Below, piece by piece: positions 23,951-34,313 of a DNA stretch of 64,000 nt; the first letter of the stretch is position 1, and every line of letters begins with the position of its first letter. This DNA is from Takakia lepidozioides. Its lineage: Eukaryota; Streptophyta; Takakiopsida; Takakiales; Takakiaceae. Below the pieces are notes generated by a model. The model saw only the letters and a list, made by a program, of their open reading frames with translations. It was not told the origin of the DNA and made no database searches. The position numbers were made by a program, and so were the translations under genes. The DNA lies in contig CM060731.1 of the NCBI GenBank assembly GCA_030704615.1, positions 91,304,756 to 91,368,755 on the forward strand, in the 5' to 3' direction.

Positions 23951-24450
23951 GGCCCGGATGGAAATTCGGCGCCGAATCTCCGTCCATGGGATGTTCTCTG
24001 TCGCACACTCGCCGGCCTCTGCGCCCGAGGCGACTTCATCCGGGCGTCCCCTGTTCGATATTCGGTGCCAAATTTCCGTCCGGGGGTTGAAATGTGACGG
24101 CCAACTGCAGGCCATTCCCCCCTCCCCGACTGCATCCGAACCGCCCCGGATGGAAATTCGGCGCCGTTTTTCCATCTGGGGATGTTTTTATGCCGTCCAG
24201 TTTTCGGCCTGACCCCCCGACACGACTCCCTTTGGGGGGCCCGGATGGAAATTCGGCGCCGAATCTCCATCCAAGGGATATTCTCTGTCGCACACACTCC
24301 GGCCTCTGCGCCCGAGGCGACTTCATCCGGGCTTCCTCTGTTGGATATTGGGTGCCGAGTTTCCATTCGGGGGTAGTAATGTGAGGGCACGGTGCCGGCT
24401 TCTCCCCTTCAGCCGTCATCATCCGGACGGCCCCCCACTTTCTGACTGCA
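23940..24450. repeat. Palindrome array in the divergent promoter region (E2)
   Basis: Four or five units contain GGAAATTCGGCGCCGAATCTCC or close variants, separated by cgcccgaggcgacttcatcc and tctctgtcgcacac blocks. The array lies between the minus-strand gene and the plus-strand transposase and appears to have replaced the 5' end of the former. Confidence 0.85.
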
Positions 24451-24668
24451 TACCGTTGGCAGTTATTGCGCAAAGACCAGGGGTCGCATTCCGGAGACAA
24501 GGTTCATTAACACTATGACTGTGGATTTTTGAGATAGTTGGCTCCCTGGATTTGGATCAGGCTTCGTCGCTCGACAAATCGGCATCGCATTCATTCCCAT
24601 CGCTGCACCCCCTTCTACCAGGGAGCTTCCCCGCACGCCATCCTGGCAGTCTTGTGTGCACATCTCCC

Positions 24669-27600
24669 ATGGCGGAAAACCCGAGCGCTACAGTGTACTG
24701 CCCTCCTCACGAGCATAGAGCTTCATTTCCGTGCAGAGGGGACACCTGCCGGGTGATGGAGAAATATCTGTGCGTTCGATACCACCTGAAACCGGGGTCG
24801 GTTTTTTTGGAGGAGGAAAGGAAGGACTCAAACGGCCTTGTTGTCGAGAGTATTGTTGTGCTCCACGATGATTTCGGCGATGGCAGGGAATGGCGAGTTC
24901 CACCATCGGACAGGGTCATATACAGGGCTGTTGGGGACTTCATTTGCCCGCCAAATGCACCGTCTATCCTGGCGCCTTCCACGAAACAATCCGCGAATCA
25001 GAGAGTGGGTACCTCAAAGAGAGAAGTCCGCAACGAAGTAAATCCAGAGCCGAACCCATCCATGAAGACGACCGAGAACCGGGTTGTTCACAACCTGTCC
25101 GACTCAGACGAGGTCATGGAAGTTCCGAGGTCGTCCTGGAGATCAGGCAAGTCCTCAATGGACGTCAGTGGAGGAGGGAGTCATATTCCCAGCACGAGCA
25201 CCGCAGTTCGATCTATTCTAGAAATTCTGCGAGGGCTTCACCTGGAGGGACACCGGTCGGAGCTGGCCGGGCTCGACTACAGCAAGTTCGCAATTAAATT
25301 GGTTACATGCCTTCCCGCCGACGTCGACGGTAATATCTTCTTTGAGTTCCCTCCTCGGGCGGACTACTCGAGGGCGTCCGGAATGTTGACAGATATGGAT
25401 AGAAAACATGACGGTCATCCTTGGTGCGTTACCAAAACCACCAGCATGAAGATGCTTGATGGTGTGCGGGTGCGCTACGTTGTTTGTGCGGGCGCGTTGC
25501 GGTGTTTCTCCCCAACTTGCTTCCACTTTAAATCCAGAGGTCACAGGAACGAGACCGATTGGACAGGCACAGCTCACCAACCATTTCGAGCTCAGGAGAA
25601 GGTTCCGAACTCCACATTTAAGTGTGCGCATTGCAAAGAACCACCACACTGCATGTCTGTTTGTAATGCCAAGCAGTTCTATGTGTTGCACCGTTTCCCT
25701 GACCTCACCCGAGCTTGCATACACGTTGGTTCCCATTGTCACAAATTGGCGAGGGGGAACTCGCGGGAGGCTGCCCACGAAGCAGAGCAGCTCGTTCAGG
25801 AGGAGGTTAAGTTGAGACCGGGTGCCAAACCCAAACAGATACAGCTCCAAGCCGCCCATAAGATGGCATTGGCCAGAATTATGTCGGAAGACGGCTCCGA
25901 TAGAGTTCCTCTCGACGAGAAGGAAATGGAGGCATTGCTGGAGTCGGTGTCCCACGTATGTTCACCGAATGTCCGAAACCACATTGTCTCATGCAAACAG
26001 AAAATTGGGCGTGGCTCGGATATGCACTCCATTCTGGAGGTGAAGCGACGATGTGGATATGACTACATTCATGGAAGTAGGTTTCCAGGACAAGGGACTG
26101 AGGCAGATCGTTGTTTCGTATTCAAAATGTCCACGTGTGGACCTGGCAGTGGCGTCGAACTGGTCGACAGGATGACGAGTGGGAACTTGTCAAACAGTTG
26201 GGTCATGTTCGACCATATCAAGCGAATTACAAATCACCAGTGGGTGACAATGGGTGCACATGTCTACGACACCCACTGCAGGATGCTAATGACAATTGCT
26301 ATTTGTGAGATGAAAGGAGAGGACACACAATCGGAGATGCTTCTTTGGCAGGGAATAAACGAACAGATGGCCAAGGCGGGATTGCCCCCTCCCAATTTCC
26401 GTGGTTTCATGGCGGACAACGCACAAGCAAATTGGGCTGCCATCCGAAGGGTGTACGGGCAAGACCCCAATGTTCCCATGGAAGGCAAGGAGAGATCTTG
26501 TGGGTTCCATTTTCTGCAGAGCCTTTCGCAGTACACAACCAGGCTCGTGGCGCCAGATTTCAGAGAGGAGCACCGTTCCATGTGCCTTGCGTGGAAGCGC
26601 GCTCCCACCTTGGATGATGCAGAGACACAGTTTGCATGCATACGGGCTTGGTGGACATCGTCAGGTGCTGTAAGGAAATCAGACGAAGGAGCAATGGTCA
26701 GTTGGCTAGCATGGTGGCATTATCGTTTCCTCCAGTTCGGCGACTATATGCGGGAGGTGAGTTGCACGAATTCGCGTCCCGTTGGATATTATTCTTGGCC
26801 ATATTTGTAACTTGCTTGTAACCTCAACATGTGCTTGTGCAGGAAATGTGTCTCGACTCCAACACCGACATGCCCACGACAAACATGGCCAAATCAGTGC
26901 ACTCTTCCTGGCGTGCCTCCTCTGCGGCGCATCTGGTGGACATCCTCACTGCCACAACGGAGGACATTGTGAGGTCAATTATGCAGCAATGCAGGTACAA
27001 CGAGTTCTTGAAAGGGAAACAGTGGGGCTTGGGGCCGGACAGGCAGGAAATGCTGATGCGGACTGCCTCTAGATCGAAGAATCCTCGGAAGTGGGCGGCG
27101 GCCTTGCGAGAGGGCCTTCGGGACACGCCATTGCTGCGAAGAGGCCAACATTTGGAAGGAGATGTTCATACCCGTCCAGTGAGACGAAGACTTGACGAGG
27201 CACCTGGCGGAGAAGAGGATTCATGGCGAGCTGACAAGAATATTCGCACGCTCCCTCGTGGTCCGGTGATGTTGTCCGAGGAGGTCTCGTCGAGCACCGG
27301 AAGTCCTGCACGTTCAAGATCGCCATCTCCTTTGAGCACAGGGCGCGTGCCCCGGCAACATAACGAGCCATCTGTAGTAAAGCAATACAACATTCCCATT
27401 GTGGAGACAAGAGTGTCGGAGTCACAGTGGAGAATTGCGAGGACATTGCCGGCATTTCGAGGGAAGTGTTGCGCCATCCGGGTGGATACGAGAGCACGCT
27501 GTGGTGAGATGATTCGGAGGAACCCACACGGTGCTGTACCTGCACCTTGTTTCAGCGGCAGATTTTTTACTCCCACATTTGCTCACGCCACAACGCAGAC

Positions 27601-28261
27601 ATTTTGGTTCTGTAGGCACGACATAATGACCTGTGTATTTGGCAAGCCCAAGTACGGGATTCAGGGAATGCCGGAGCCTCCGGGCGTCTGGCCTGTTGCA
27701 CCGGGTTGCAGCCTCTCTCAGAATGAGGCGGATGCTCTATCTGCAGCAGGATTTCAAATGGTGCAACGCACAGACATCCCGGCCCACGCATTTCCGGTTC
27801 CTCAGACCCAGCCATTGCAGACTGCTCGGTCCAGTAGAGACGGATTGGACAATTCTGCACATCCCACAATGCGATTCGGAAGAGTGAAGAGACGACACCC
27901 TCCCAACAAGTTGAATGAGACTCGGATTGCCAATGCTCTTGGGATGGCTTGCACTATTCAGAGCTCCGTGGACGTACCCCCACCCGGCCTTGGGCGTGTG
28001 TATCGGATGGCAACGGCCGGCTCGGCTGTACGCGACGATGTATACACAATTACGATTGGAGTGGAGCCGACTTGCAACTGTACGGACTTCTCGTTGATGG
28101 AAGCAAAGAAGGGTTCGAAGTATTATCCGTGCAAGCATCTGTATTACATTTACCTGAAGAGGTTGAGGATGAACGTGACTATTGATGACTTTATTCATGC
28201 ACCGGCGTTGAGCGTGAACGAGCTGCACAAACTCCTCCTTAGGGATTCCAGAAATCATTGA
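24669..28261 (+). CDS. MULE transposase, open copy with Glu-to-Lys change (E2)
   Basis: Two exons (24669-26756, 26843-28261), intron 86 bp with GT-AG ends, about 1168 residues. The start is the ATG where similarity to the E3 copy begins; an in-frame extension to 24552 exists. Domains: N-terminal region 1-230; WRKY-GCM1-type finger about 272-358 (Cys279 in RCFSPTC, His356-x-His358 in GSHCH); RNase H-like MULE domain about 480-760; low-complexity Ser/Pro linker; SWIM finger with C1107-x-C1109 and C1126-x-H1128. By alignment with MULE patterns the first Asp is 515 (MFDHIK), the second 583 (FMADNAQ) and the RSCGFHF block is the C-x-x-H region. The Glu position is Lys713 (TNMAKSVH, codon AAA at 26891-26893). 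E3 has TNMAESVH there and E1b NLAETVH. The protein should bind element ends in the nucleus, but catalysis is doubtful. Confidence 0.85.
26757..26842 (+). other. Intron of the E2 transposase
   Basis: Donor GTGAGT after GCGGGAG and acceptor TTGTGCAG before GAAATG. The position matches the E3 intron 52617-52702. Splicing keeps the frame and joins the RNase H fold to its Glu motif. Confidence 0.8.
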
Positions 28262-28399
28262 TGGGGCAAACGGAATCCTCCATATGGATATTTTCAAATG
28301 CATTTTGCTGTATCAGACTTTTTTTTTGCAGTGTAATGAAATGCACCCCAAAACTCCTGGAATGAGGCAATATTCCATTCAAACTGAGATCCAACAGAA

Positions 28400-28770
28400 G
28401 CAGTTGTGGGGCCATTTCTGGAAAAATGGCGCCGAATTTCTCTTTTTGGGCCGAAAACTCGCTAAGTCCCAACATGCACTGGTACCTGTGTTTGGGAAAA
28501 TGGCGCCGAATTTCTCTTTTTGGGGCCGAAAACTGGCTAAGTCCCAACATGCACTGGTACCGTGTCTGGAAAAATGGCGCCGAATTTCTCTTTTTTGGGC
28601 CGAAAACTGGCTAAGTCCGAACATGCACTGGAAAAATGGCGCCGAATTACCTGTCATGAGGGGACCTATAGCCGTGGAATTCGGCACCATTTTTCGCCAG
28701 AGAGACCTATTGCCGCGAAATACGTCGCCGTTTTTTCAGGTTACGGACCCTATTACCGCGAAATTCGGCG
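28400..28770. repeat. Subterminal repeats with ATGGCGCCGAATT half-palindromes (E2)
   Basis: Three to four units of about 67 bp contain ggaaaaatggcgccgaattt, ctctttttgggccgaaaact and ggctaagtcc, then shorter pieces with ttcggcgccat. They lie between the transposase stop and the right terminus. Confidence 0.8.
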
Positions 28771-28959
28771 CCATATTTGCACATGTCGCTGGGAATTGGC
28801 ATGAGCGGAAGACGAAATTTCATGAGCACAACTGTCAAAAGTGCAATTTTTCCTTCAAGGGGCCGAATAATATATTTGTTTTTCCTGACACATTGCATTA
28901 AATTATTGTTTTTTATTGTTTTTTATTTTCGAAATTTGTACTTCTGCTCATGAAAACCG

Positions 28960-29020
28960 ATTGTGTTACTACTCTGCTCATGCCGCTCATGCCGCTCATG
29001 CTCATGAAATAGCAAACCTC
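28960..29020. repeat. E2 right terminal inverted repeat
   Basis: ctgctcatgccgctcatg followed by ccgctcatgctcatgaaata and gcaaacctc. This is the inverse of the left terminus with hexamer iterations. Confidence 0.8.
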
Positions 29021-29028
29021 ACGGCGGC
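29021..29028. repeat. E2 target-site duplication, right copy
   Basis: ACGGCGGC, matching 19771-19778. Confidence 0.75.
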
Positions 29029-29501
29029 CACGTGGCAATATAATATTTTTCTCGGGCTGCCCGTAATTGTAATATTGTATGCTTGGATTTGTGATAAACA
29101 ATAATGAAAAATGACATGGGATTGTACTGACACGCCACCTTTGGCTGCTGAAGGTGGAGGCTGAGCGGGAGAACATAAAGGTAAAAACGAAATAGATGGA
29201 TATCGGAAAAAAAAGAAAACAAAAAAACAACAACATGAGATATGGACTTCTAACATGGAAGAATTCTGCATGTTTTTTAGCCATTTTAATCTCTAGCTTG
29301 GATTATCGTATGCTACGGAAATGTCCAGGGATGCTGGTGAAAAATATATATATTTGTTGGACCTAAGTTGAATGAAGGTGGCTCTTCTGTCCTTGTATAA
29401 GGTACTTTTCGCTTTTTGGAATGTGATCTTGTATTCAATTTCAAACTCTAAAATTTAATTTTTTCTGGGCAGGTTCATTGGGCAGATTGAAATGTTCTTG
29501 T

Positions 29502-30134
29502 TCACCTTCGTTGACCTTCGTCACTGATGGAATTGCGTTGGTAACTGACAGAATAGGAGCTCTCAGAGACAGGAACCCTTTGAGGACCTATTTGAATCAT
29601 TTGTTGCACACACATTGCAAGTGCAAGACGCTCCACAGGCCACGAGGATCTATATTCAAAGCAATGGTCAAGGAAGGAAAACCTGTAAGTACCATTTGCG
29701 TTTCCATAGTGTAGCATGCATACCGGGCATCTAATATGACGAGAGGTAATCCAGAATCGAATATCAATATTTGTTCTAAAAATTTCAATAAATCTTGTGT
29801 AGACCTCCCCGAAAATTGAATCGCATGCTAGTGTCCCATCTAGAAACTCATATGTCATCTCGAAACTACGGATTTCAGCGGGATGCATGCGGGAGCGCAT
29901 GTATCGAAGGTTTAATAGAAGGGCAGGGCCAAAATCACGCGGAGGCATAGTACAAGGGGGATGATGAGGGGGTGGTGAGGGGAAGGAAGAAGATCGAAGG
30001 CTCCTCAAGCAGGAGAAAACTTTAGGAATCTCGACAGTTTGCAAATGCATACGGACGGTCAATTTACCTATACAGGATGTCAAGTGAAACTTGAGGGTAT
30101 CACCCTCCGATTTTAGTACATGTGTCACTATCAT
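29502..30134 (-). CDS. Hypothetical frame in spacer between E2 and E3
   Basis: This is a minus-strand frame of 210 codons with mixed composition (PSPPPHHPP, then SFEMTYEFLDG, IRFWITS, CMLHYGN). I do not recognise it. A competing plus-strand reading of 29478-29690 ends at a good donor-like site (acctGTAAGTacc), so the strand is not settled. Similar sequence was not noticed elsewhere in the window. It may be part of the host locus that received E3, or of the MULE relic that continues beyond the E3 right end. Confidence 0.25.
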   Translation of the reverse strand: MIVTHVLKSEGDTLKFHLTSCIGKLTVRMHLQTVEIPKVFSCLRSLRSSSFPSPPPHHPPCTMPPRDFGPALLLNLRYMRSRMHPAEIRSFEMTYEFLDGTLACDSIFGEVYTRFIEIFRTNIDIRFWITSRHIRCPVCMLHYGNANGTYRFSFLDHCFEYRSSWPVERLALAMCVQQMIQIGPQRVPVSESSYSVSYQRNSISDEGQRR

Positions 30135-30154
30135 CCATGTATGTGGATGGAACG

Positions 30155-30164
30155 TGTTGGAGGG
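30155..30164. repeat. E3 target-site duplication, left copy
   Basis: TGTTGGAGGG, repeated at 55966-55975. One further shared A leaves the length at 10 or 11. Confidence 0.8.
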
Positions 30165-30240
30165 AGGTTTACTATTTCATGAGCGCATGAGCCCATGAGC
30201 CTATGAGCCTATGAGCTCATGAGCGGGCATCCGCGGAATT
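30165..30240. repeat. E3 left terminal inverted repeat
   Basis: ACTATTTCATGAGC followed by cccatgagc, ctatgagc, ctatgagc, tcatgagc: at least six ATGAGC iterations in 70 bp. Confidence 0.8.
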
Positions 30241-30299
30241 GGAATTTTCCTGCCTTTATTGACGGTGTTATGTCCTCTTACCTCGGTAATAGGGTCTGT

Positions 30300-30640
30300 T
30301 TCTCCTGGTCCAGGATGCGGAATGAGGAATTTCGGCGCCGTTATTCCCAAGAGCAGTGTGCTAAAATGGTGTTTTGAAGACATCCACCAGGGTATTTCGG
30401 CACCGAAATTACCTCTTAAAATGTGATATAGTGCGGTATTTAAAGGCGCAGAACGGGCAATTTCGGCGCCGAAATACCCAAGTGGAATGTGGTGAAGTGC
30501 CTTGTGCTGAAGGCTTCCATCGCAATATTTTGGTGCAGTAATTCATCCGTGGAATTTTTGAGGCCCATATAACGAAGGCGCAAACTGGGCTATTTCGGCG
30601 CCAAATTTCCGAATAGGAATGTTAGAAACGGCAGGGTTTT
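30300..30640. repeat. Subterminal TTTCGGCGCCGAAA palindromes (E3 left)
   Basis: Palindromes and half-palindromes (atttcggcgccgttatt, atttcggcaccgaaat, atttcggcgccgaaatac, atttcggcgccaaattt) are spaced about 70-110 bp apart in unrelated spacer. From 30640 to 30850 I see no gene. Confidence 0.75.
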
Positions 30641-31173
30641 CATGGCTTCAAGTTCCCGGCTCGATGGTGTGCATAAATTACTTGTAGGGTTCTTCACTGA
30701 AGTTTGCGTCTCTTCTGCTTTTATTATAGATTTTGGTTGGCGGAAGAAATGTAGGGAATGGACAAGAAGTCTGAACACAATGATTTTTCAAATCGTCAAT
30801 ATTTTCATTAAGTGTTTCAGAACTGTACAACAAAAGGATCCAAATGAGACTTTGCTATGGTGAGGATCCGCTATCACTGTCCGATGCATCCCCGCCCTCA
30901 TGCAAGGATGGCTGCCTTCCACCTGCCTCCGAACCTGCACTGCCGCTACCGCTGTTACTCTGAGAAGCCCTCCCCTCAAAAATACCATCCTCACCAGCCG
31001 GAACTGTCCACCTGGGTGCGGAAGTGTCCTCAACATTCCCCTCGCTCTCGGACGCGGATTCTATTACGAACTTCCCTACTCTGCCTTTCACAATTCTATG
31101 TTTGGCCTCACGCCTCATTATAATTCTCTGCTCATTCCCGTATGTCAATTGCTCTAACCGAGTAGGCCTAAGA

Positions 31174-31476
31174 CACCCACCAGGCGCGTATGGTTGCAAA
31201 CTCGGTCTCCGCCTCGTCGATGGAATTCGCATTTTTCCACGCTAGGCACATACTGATATGATCTTGCCGGTGGCGTGACGCCACGAACCTTTTCGTGTTT
31301 TGCGTCAAACTCTGCATGAAGTGGAACCCGCAAGATCTCTCCTTTCCTTCCATTGGAGTCTTTGGGTCGTCCCCATATACCCTCCTAACTGCAGCCCAGT
31401 TTGCCTGGGCATTGTCAGCCATGAAGCCCCTAAAATCGGGAGGGGGCAACTTGGCTCTCGCCATTTGCTCATTAAT
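31174..31476 (-). mobile_element. Displaced transposase fragment holding the second Asp motif
   Basis: About 101 codons on the minus strand, from INEQM to IRAWWV, match E2 transposase 26354-26657, including FMADNAQANW and the RSCGFHF block. This is the stretch missing from the E3 transposase at about 52523. It is embedded in the last exon of the methyltransferase-like gene, in frame with the preceding acidic segment, and ends in a stop two codons later. Length agrees with the E2 segment to within a base or two. Confidence 0.85.
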
Positions 31477-33584
31477 TCTTGGCCGATGCGATTCTGTCTC
31501 CTCCTCTGCAACAGGGTCCGATTCGAGCAAGTCTCCCAGCTTCTCCTCGTCGGACGACTCTGCAAGGCTGAGTGTACGCACAAACATAGAATGAAGTACA
31601 TTAGAGAATTCAAACAGGGAATCATCGGCAGGTTGCATGGTCCCTACAACCGAAACCAATACACTTACTATGGTGCAACTCACTCGAAGACAGGCATTGG
31701 GGGAAGCGGCTTCGGGCGCCCCTGCATCGAACAAATTTCCCGGACTTCCTCCTCTTCATCTTCCTCCTCTCCTTCCACGTCCTCTTCTGCGTTTTTGGGA
31801 TCCTCAGTCGGAGGCAGACGCTGAAGGCCCGCCAAATTGTAATCGTACAAGGCCATATCCCCCTCAAATGAGAACACAAATCGGTTCGACATCCTTCCCG
31901 CCCACATACAGGCACCTGCGAATTCATACGACACAACCACAGCCAAACTCAAGAATGAGTCGCTTCCTCGCACAAGCAAACATACAGAAACGGAAATGGT
32001 GTCAATTTCGGTGCCGCATTCAATTAACGTTCTCACCTGTATTTGCAGTGACGTCAAGGACCCTGCCTTCAACATCCGTACACGTTTCCATGAGCGTCTG
32101 GATGAATGCAGGACTCCTGGTCCTCCCATACCTCCATGGCTTGCCCGACAAATCACAAAGAATGTCCTTCTCTCCCACATGGTTGAACAGGACGTTATAC
32201 TCCAGTGGATCAACTGTGGAATCAACAAGTCTTCCTGCTTCACGTAATTTGAATTTTGAATGTTCCTTCACGAAGCAAAATGCCTGAAAGATAAGGGTCT
32301 GCAGAGAAGGAAATGAAAACGTCAGAGGTGGCCTACACGTACAGGGGCAATTTCGGCGCAGAAATTGACATAGCAGAGGAGAACCACAGCATACCTTCTG
32401 GCCATCGTTGAGAAGACCCTGCGTGTTGATGCAAGTCCAGATCTTTTTCAGGATGGGTGCTGCACTTCTCCCCGTCCATACTTTGATATCATTCTCAGTG
32501 ACTTCTCCATCGGCTGCTAGCACAACAACACAGCCAACGTCGTCCAACATGTTGGCTGCGAACCCGAATGTGTGGCTCCAGTATCTTTCGTCGTACTTGT
32601 TCCACCAGGGAACTGAGCCCAGCCCCAGTATCTCCTGCCCATCCGGGATATCCACAAGGATCATGTCGATGGAGGCTTTCACCGCCCTGCCCCCGACTGT
32701 GCTCTTTTTGCCGTGGCTCATCGCCACAAAATACTCCATCATCTTTGTGTAGCCAGGAGTGTCCTCCATATCATTGCCAGTGGCCTTCCTCTTCCCCTTC
32801 CCCTGGTGGGCCTCGATCGCCTTCCTCAATCTCGTTATCTCCAGCCTTCTGGTCAGAGCAGTTAGGAAATTTTCATTAACACACTTCACAATTGTGGGTG
32901 TTTTGAGGACTTCCCTGCCCGCAATGTGCACCGCACGGTAGGGTCTGCCAGGTGCATCCTCGTATAGTGATCTCTTCGCAGCCGACCCCCCAGAGCGCTG
33001 GCCCTTGTGAATTTTCGGACGAGGTGTGGCCCCCTGGGTGTTTTCCTGCTGGAAATCGTCGTCGGAATCCTCCTCATCTGGCTGATTGTGTTGCTGCTTC
33101 TTCTTCTTGGGTGTGGGGGTCTTCGTCTCTTGCCCCTGTTTGCGCGTTCTTTTCTTCCTGTCCTTGGGCTCCTCAGCTGCCTGCTTCTCCATCTGCTCCT
33201 TCGCCAACGCTGCCGCCTTGGCTGACTTTCTCAGTGCTTTCTGCTTGGCTGCCTCCTCTGCTTTCAGTCTTTCCGCGTCCTCTGGTTGGGGATCCGATTG
33301 CGCCTTCATAGCCCTGGCATTCGCTTCCTTCTTCAAGTTAACCTCCGAGAGGTCAACGGTCCCACTTGGGAGATCCACATACCAGGGGCAGTCTACCAAA
33401 TGCTCGGCATGCCACTCCTTCGCCATTACTTCTGTGTACATCGTTCCACGACCTCCAGGTGTCCTCCATGCCAGGAAGAATGGTGGAACCCTTTGAATGG
33501 CTCCGGACGGAATGAGTGCAAAGTTTATGTACCTGCAATCACGAGGCAGTTCAACAAAAATCATTCTACCGATGCATCATGCAA

Positions 33585-33710
33585 GTGGAAGTTGTCAATG
33601 CACAAGGTATTTCGGCACCGAAATACGGAGTGGACCGTGCCCCAATTACCCAGAACTCACATCTTGCAGAGGTATATTTCGGCGCCGCAATATCCATCGC
33701 TGCTTAACCA
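33585..33710. repeat. Intronic palindromes (E3)
   Basis: tatttcggcaccgaaata at about 33607-33625 and atttcggcgccgcaata at about 33676-33693 sit in the intron upstream of the exon that starts at 33532. Similar single palindromes lie in other E3 introns (32345-32370 and 47335-47360). Confidence 0.7.
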
Positions 33711-33765
33711 AATCATCTAAACTGCAAATAGGGGGATGCATTGTCAGCATATTACCTGAACAGGA

Positions 33766-33769
33766 CACG
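33766..33769. repeat. Retrotransposon target-site duplication, left copy
   Basis: CACG, matched by 46200-46203. A fifth shared base (A) is ambiguous because the element ends in A. The inferred empty exon (cctgaacaggacacgcattg) aligns without gaps to E2 around 22950-22980. Confidence 0.7.
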
Positions 33770-33855
33770 TGTCGTGCGCATACATATCGCTACACAACTA
33801 CATCGCTGTCCAAACCACACCACACATATATGCACAATAAAGTAGTCTACCACAA
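33770..33855. repeat. 86-bp LTR segment at the outer edge (misplaced copy)
   Basis: Identical to 34213-34298. It starts TGTCGTGCGC and ends CTACCACAA. It lies outside the 355-bp LTR core on the left but is absent next to the right LTR. Confidence 0.85.
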
Positions 33856-34210
33856 TGATAACCATACTAGAAAAGGACACACTCTCAACACAAGAAATAT
33901 GCAATCCCTCAACATCACTCTTTAAGATAATAGTCGAGCCAGGGGCACCCCAAGCTATGGGGACTCCACCCCACAACAACCTACACTCCCATCATAAGCA
34001 CACTCAGATCTGAAGAATGCAGGAGCTCGGTCGCGCAGGCTCAACTCGAGAGAGATGAGCCGCGCGACTGCCGCTCTCGTGAAGATAAGACGGACCAGGT
34101 GTCAAACTAAACTTGATACCTGATTTAACACTTGACCTAAATCCAAGTGTTAAATACAAATAACTAGTTTTATGCTAGCTGTTTTCACACTGTGCTTATT
34201 TAACTTGACA
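33856..34210 (-). repeat. 3' LTR core (355 bp)
   Basis: Begins TGATAACC and ends CTTGACA on the plus strand. About 99 per cent identical to 45845-46199. With the inner 86-bp segment and the two bases between, it forms a 443-bp unit that directly follows the polypurine tract in the sense direction, the expected place for a complete 3' LTR. Confidence 0.85.
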
Positions 34211-34212
34211 GC

Positions 34213-34298
34213 TGTCGTGCGCATACATATCGCTACACAACTACATCGCTGTCCAAACCACACCACACATATATGCACAATAAAGTAGTCTACCACAA
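34213..34298. repeat. 86-bp LTR segment next to the polypurine tract
   Basis: Identical to 33770-33855. In the sense direction it starts TTGTGGTAGAC immediately after a G-rich tract, so it is probably the true beginning of the LTR (start of U3). Confidence 0.7.
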
Positions 34299-34313
34299 TC
34301 GCCCCCCTAGCTG
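34299..34313 (-). promoter_or_regulatory. Polypurine tract
   Basis: In the sense direction the run AGCTAGGGGGGCGA abuts the 86-bp LTR segment. This is where plus-strand primer removal should occur in a Ty3/gypsy element. Confidence 0.55.

Larger units (their letters stand above)
19779..29020. mobile_element. Mutator-like element E2, complete 9.2-kb copy
   Basis: The element is bounded by inverted termini (left gggggcTGCTATTTCATGAG, right complement gaggttTGCTATTTCATGAG) with iterated ATGAGC units inside. It is flanked by an 8-bp duplication ACGGCGGC. It carries, left to right, the minus-strand methyltransferase-like gene, a palindrome array, the plus-strand MULE transposase and another palindrome-bearing repeat. 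Both terminal regions contain the same hexamer iterations, a likely transposase-binding design, though that is inference. The transposase has no stop codons, but its catalytic Glu is replaced, so this copy may not move itself. Confidence 0.85.
30855..33769 (-). pseudogene. ParB-DNA methyltransferase gene, 3' part (E3)
   Basis: This continues the gene at 46200-48399 beyond the retrotransposon. Exon pieces by splice signals: 33756-33769 (end of the interrupted exon, donor GTAATA), 32395-33532, 32037-32298, 31684-31915, and a last exon from about 31559 to 30855. The exon at 32395-33532 has the FFLAWR and CPWYVDLP blocks, a long Lys/Glu linker with KRTRKQ and TPKKKK, then the motif IV-like DMILVDIPDG and DVGCVVVLA. 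The next exon carries SPAFIQTLMETC and the motif I-like GRVLDVTANTG. The following exon has GACMWAGRMSNRF and an acidic run. The order IV then I is that of N6/N4-type (beta class) DNA methyltransferases. The last exon contains an intruding piece of transposase (31174-31476) followed by a stop and a frame change to the usual tail (RWTVPAGEDGIFE). Confidence 0.6.

Noticed and set aside
22694-24390. Frames in the E2 palindrome repeats (RRISIRG- and FGAIFQF-type)
   Set aside because: Artefacts of GGCGCC palindromes, equally open on both strands.
26831-28261. Separate gene starting at a Met near 26831
   Set aside because: It is the second exon of the transposase. The 86-bp GT-AG intron is conserved in E3.
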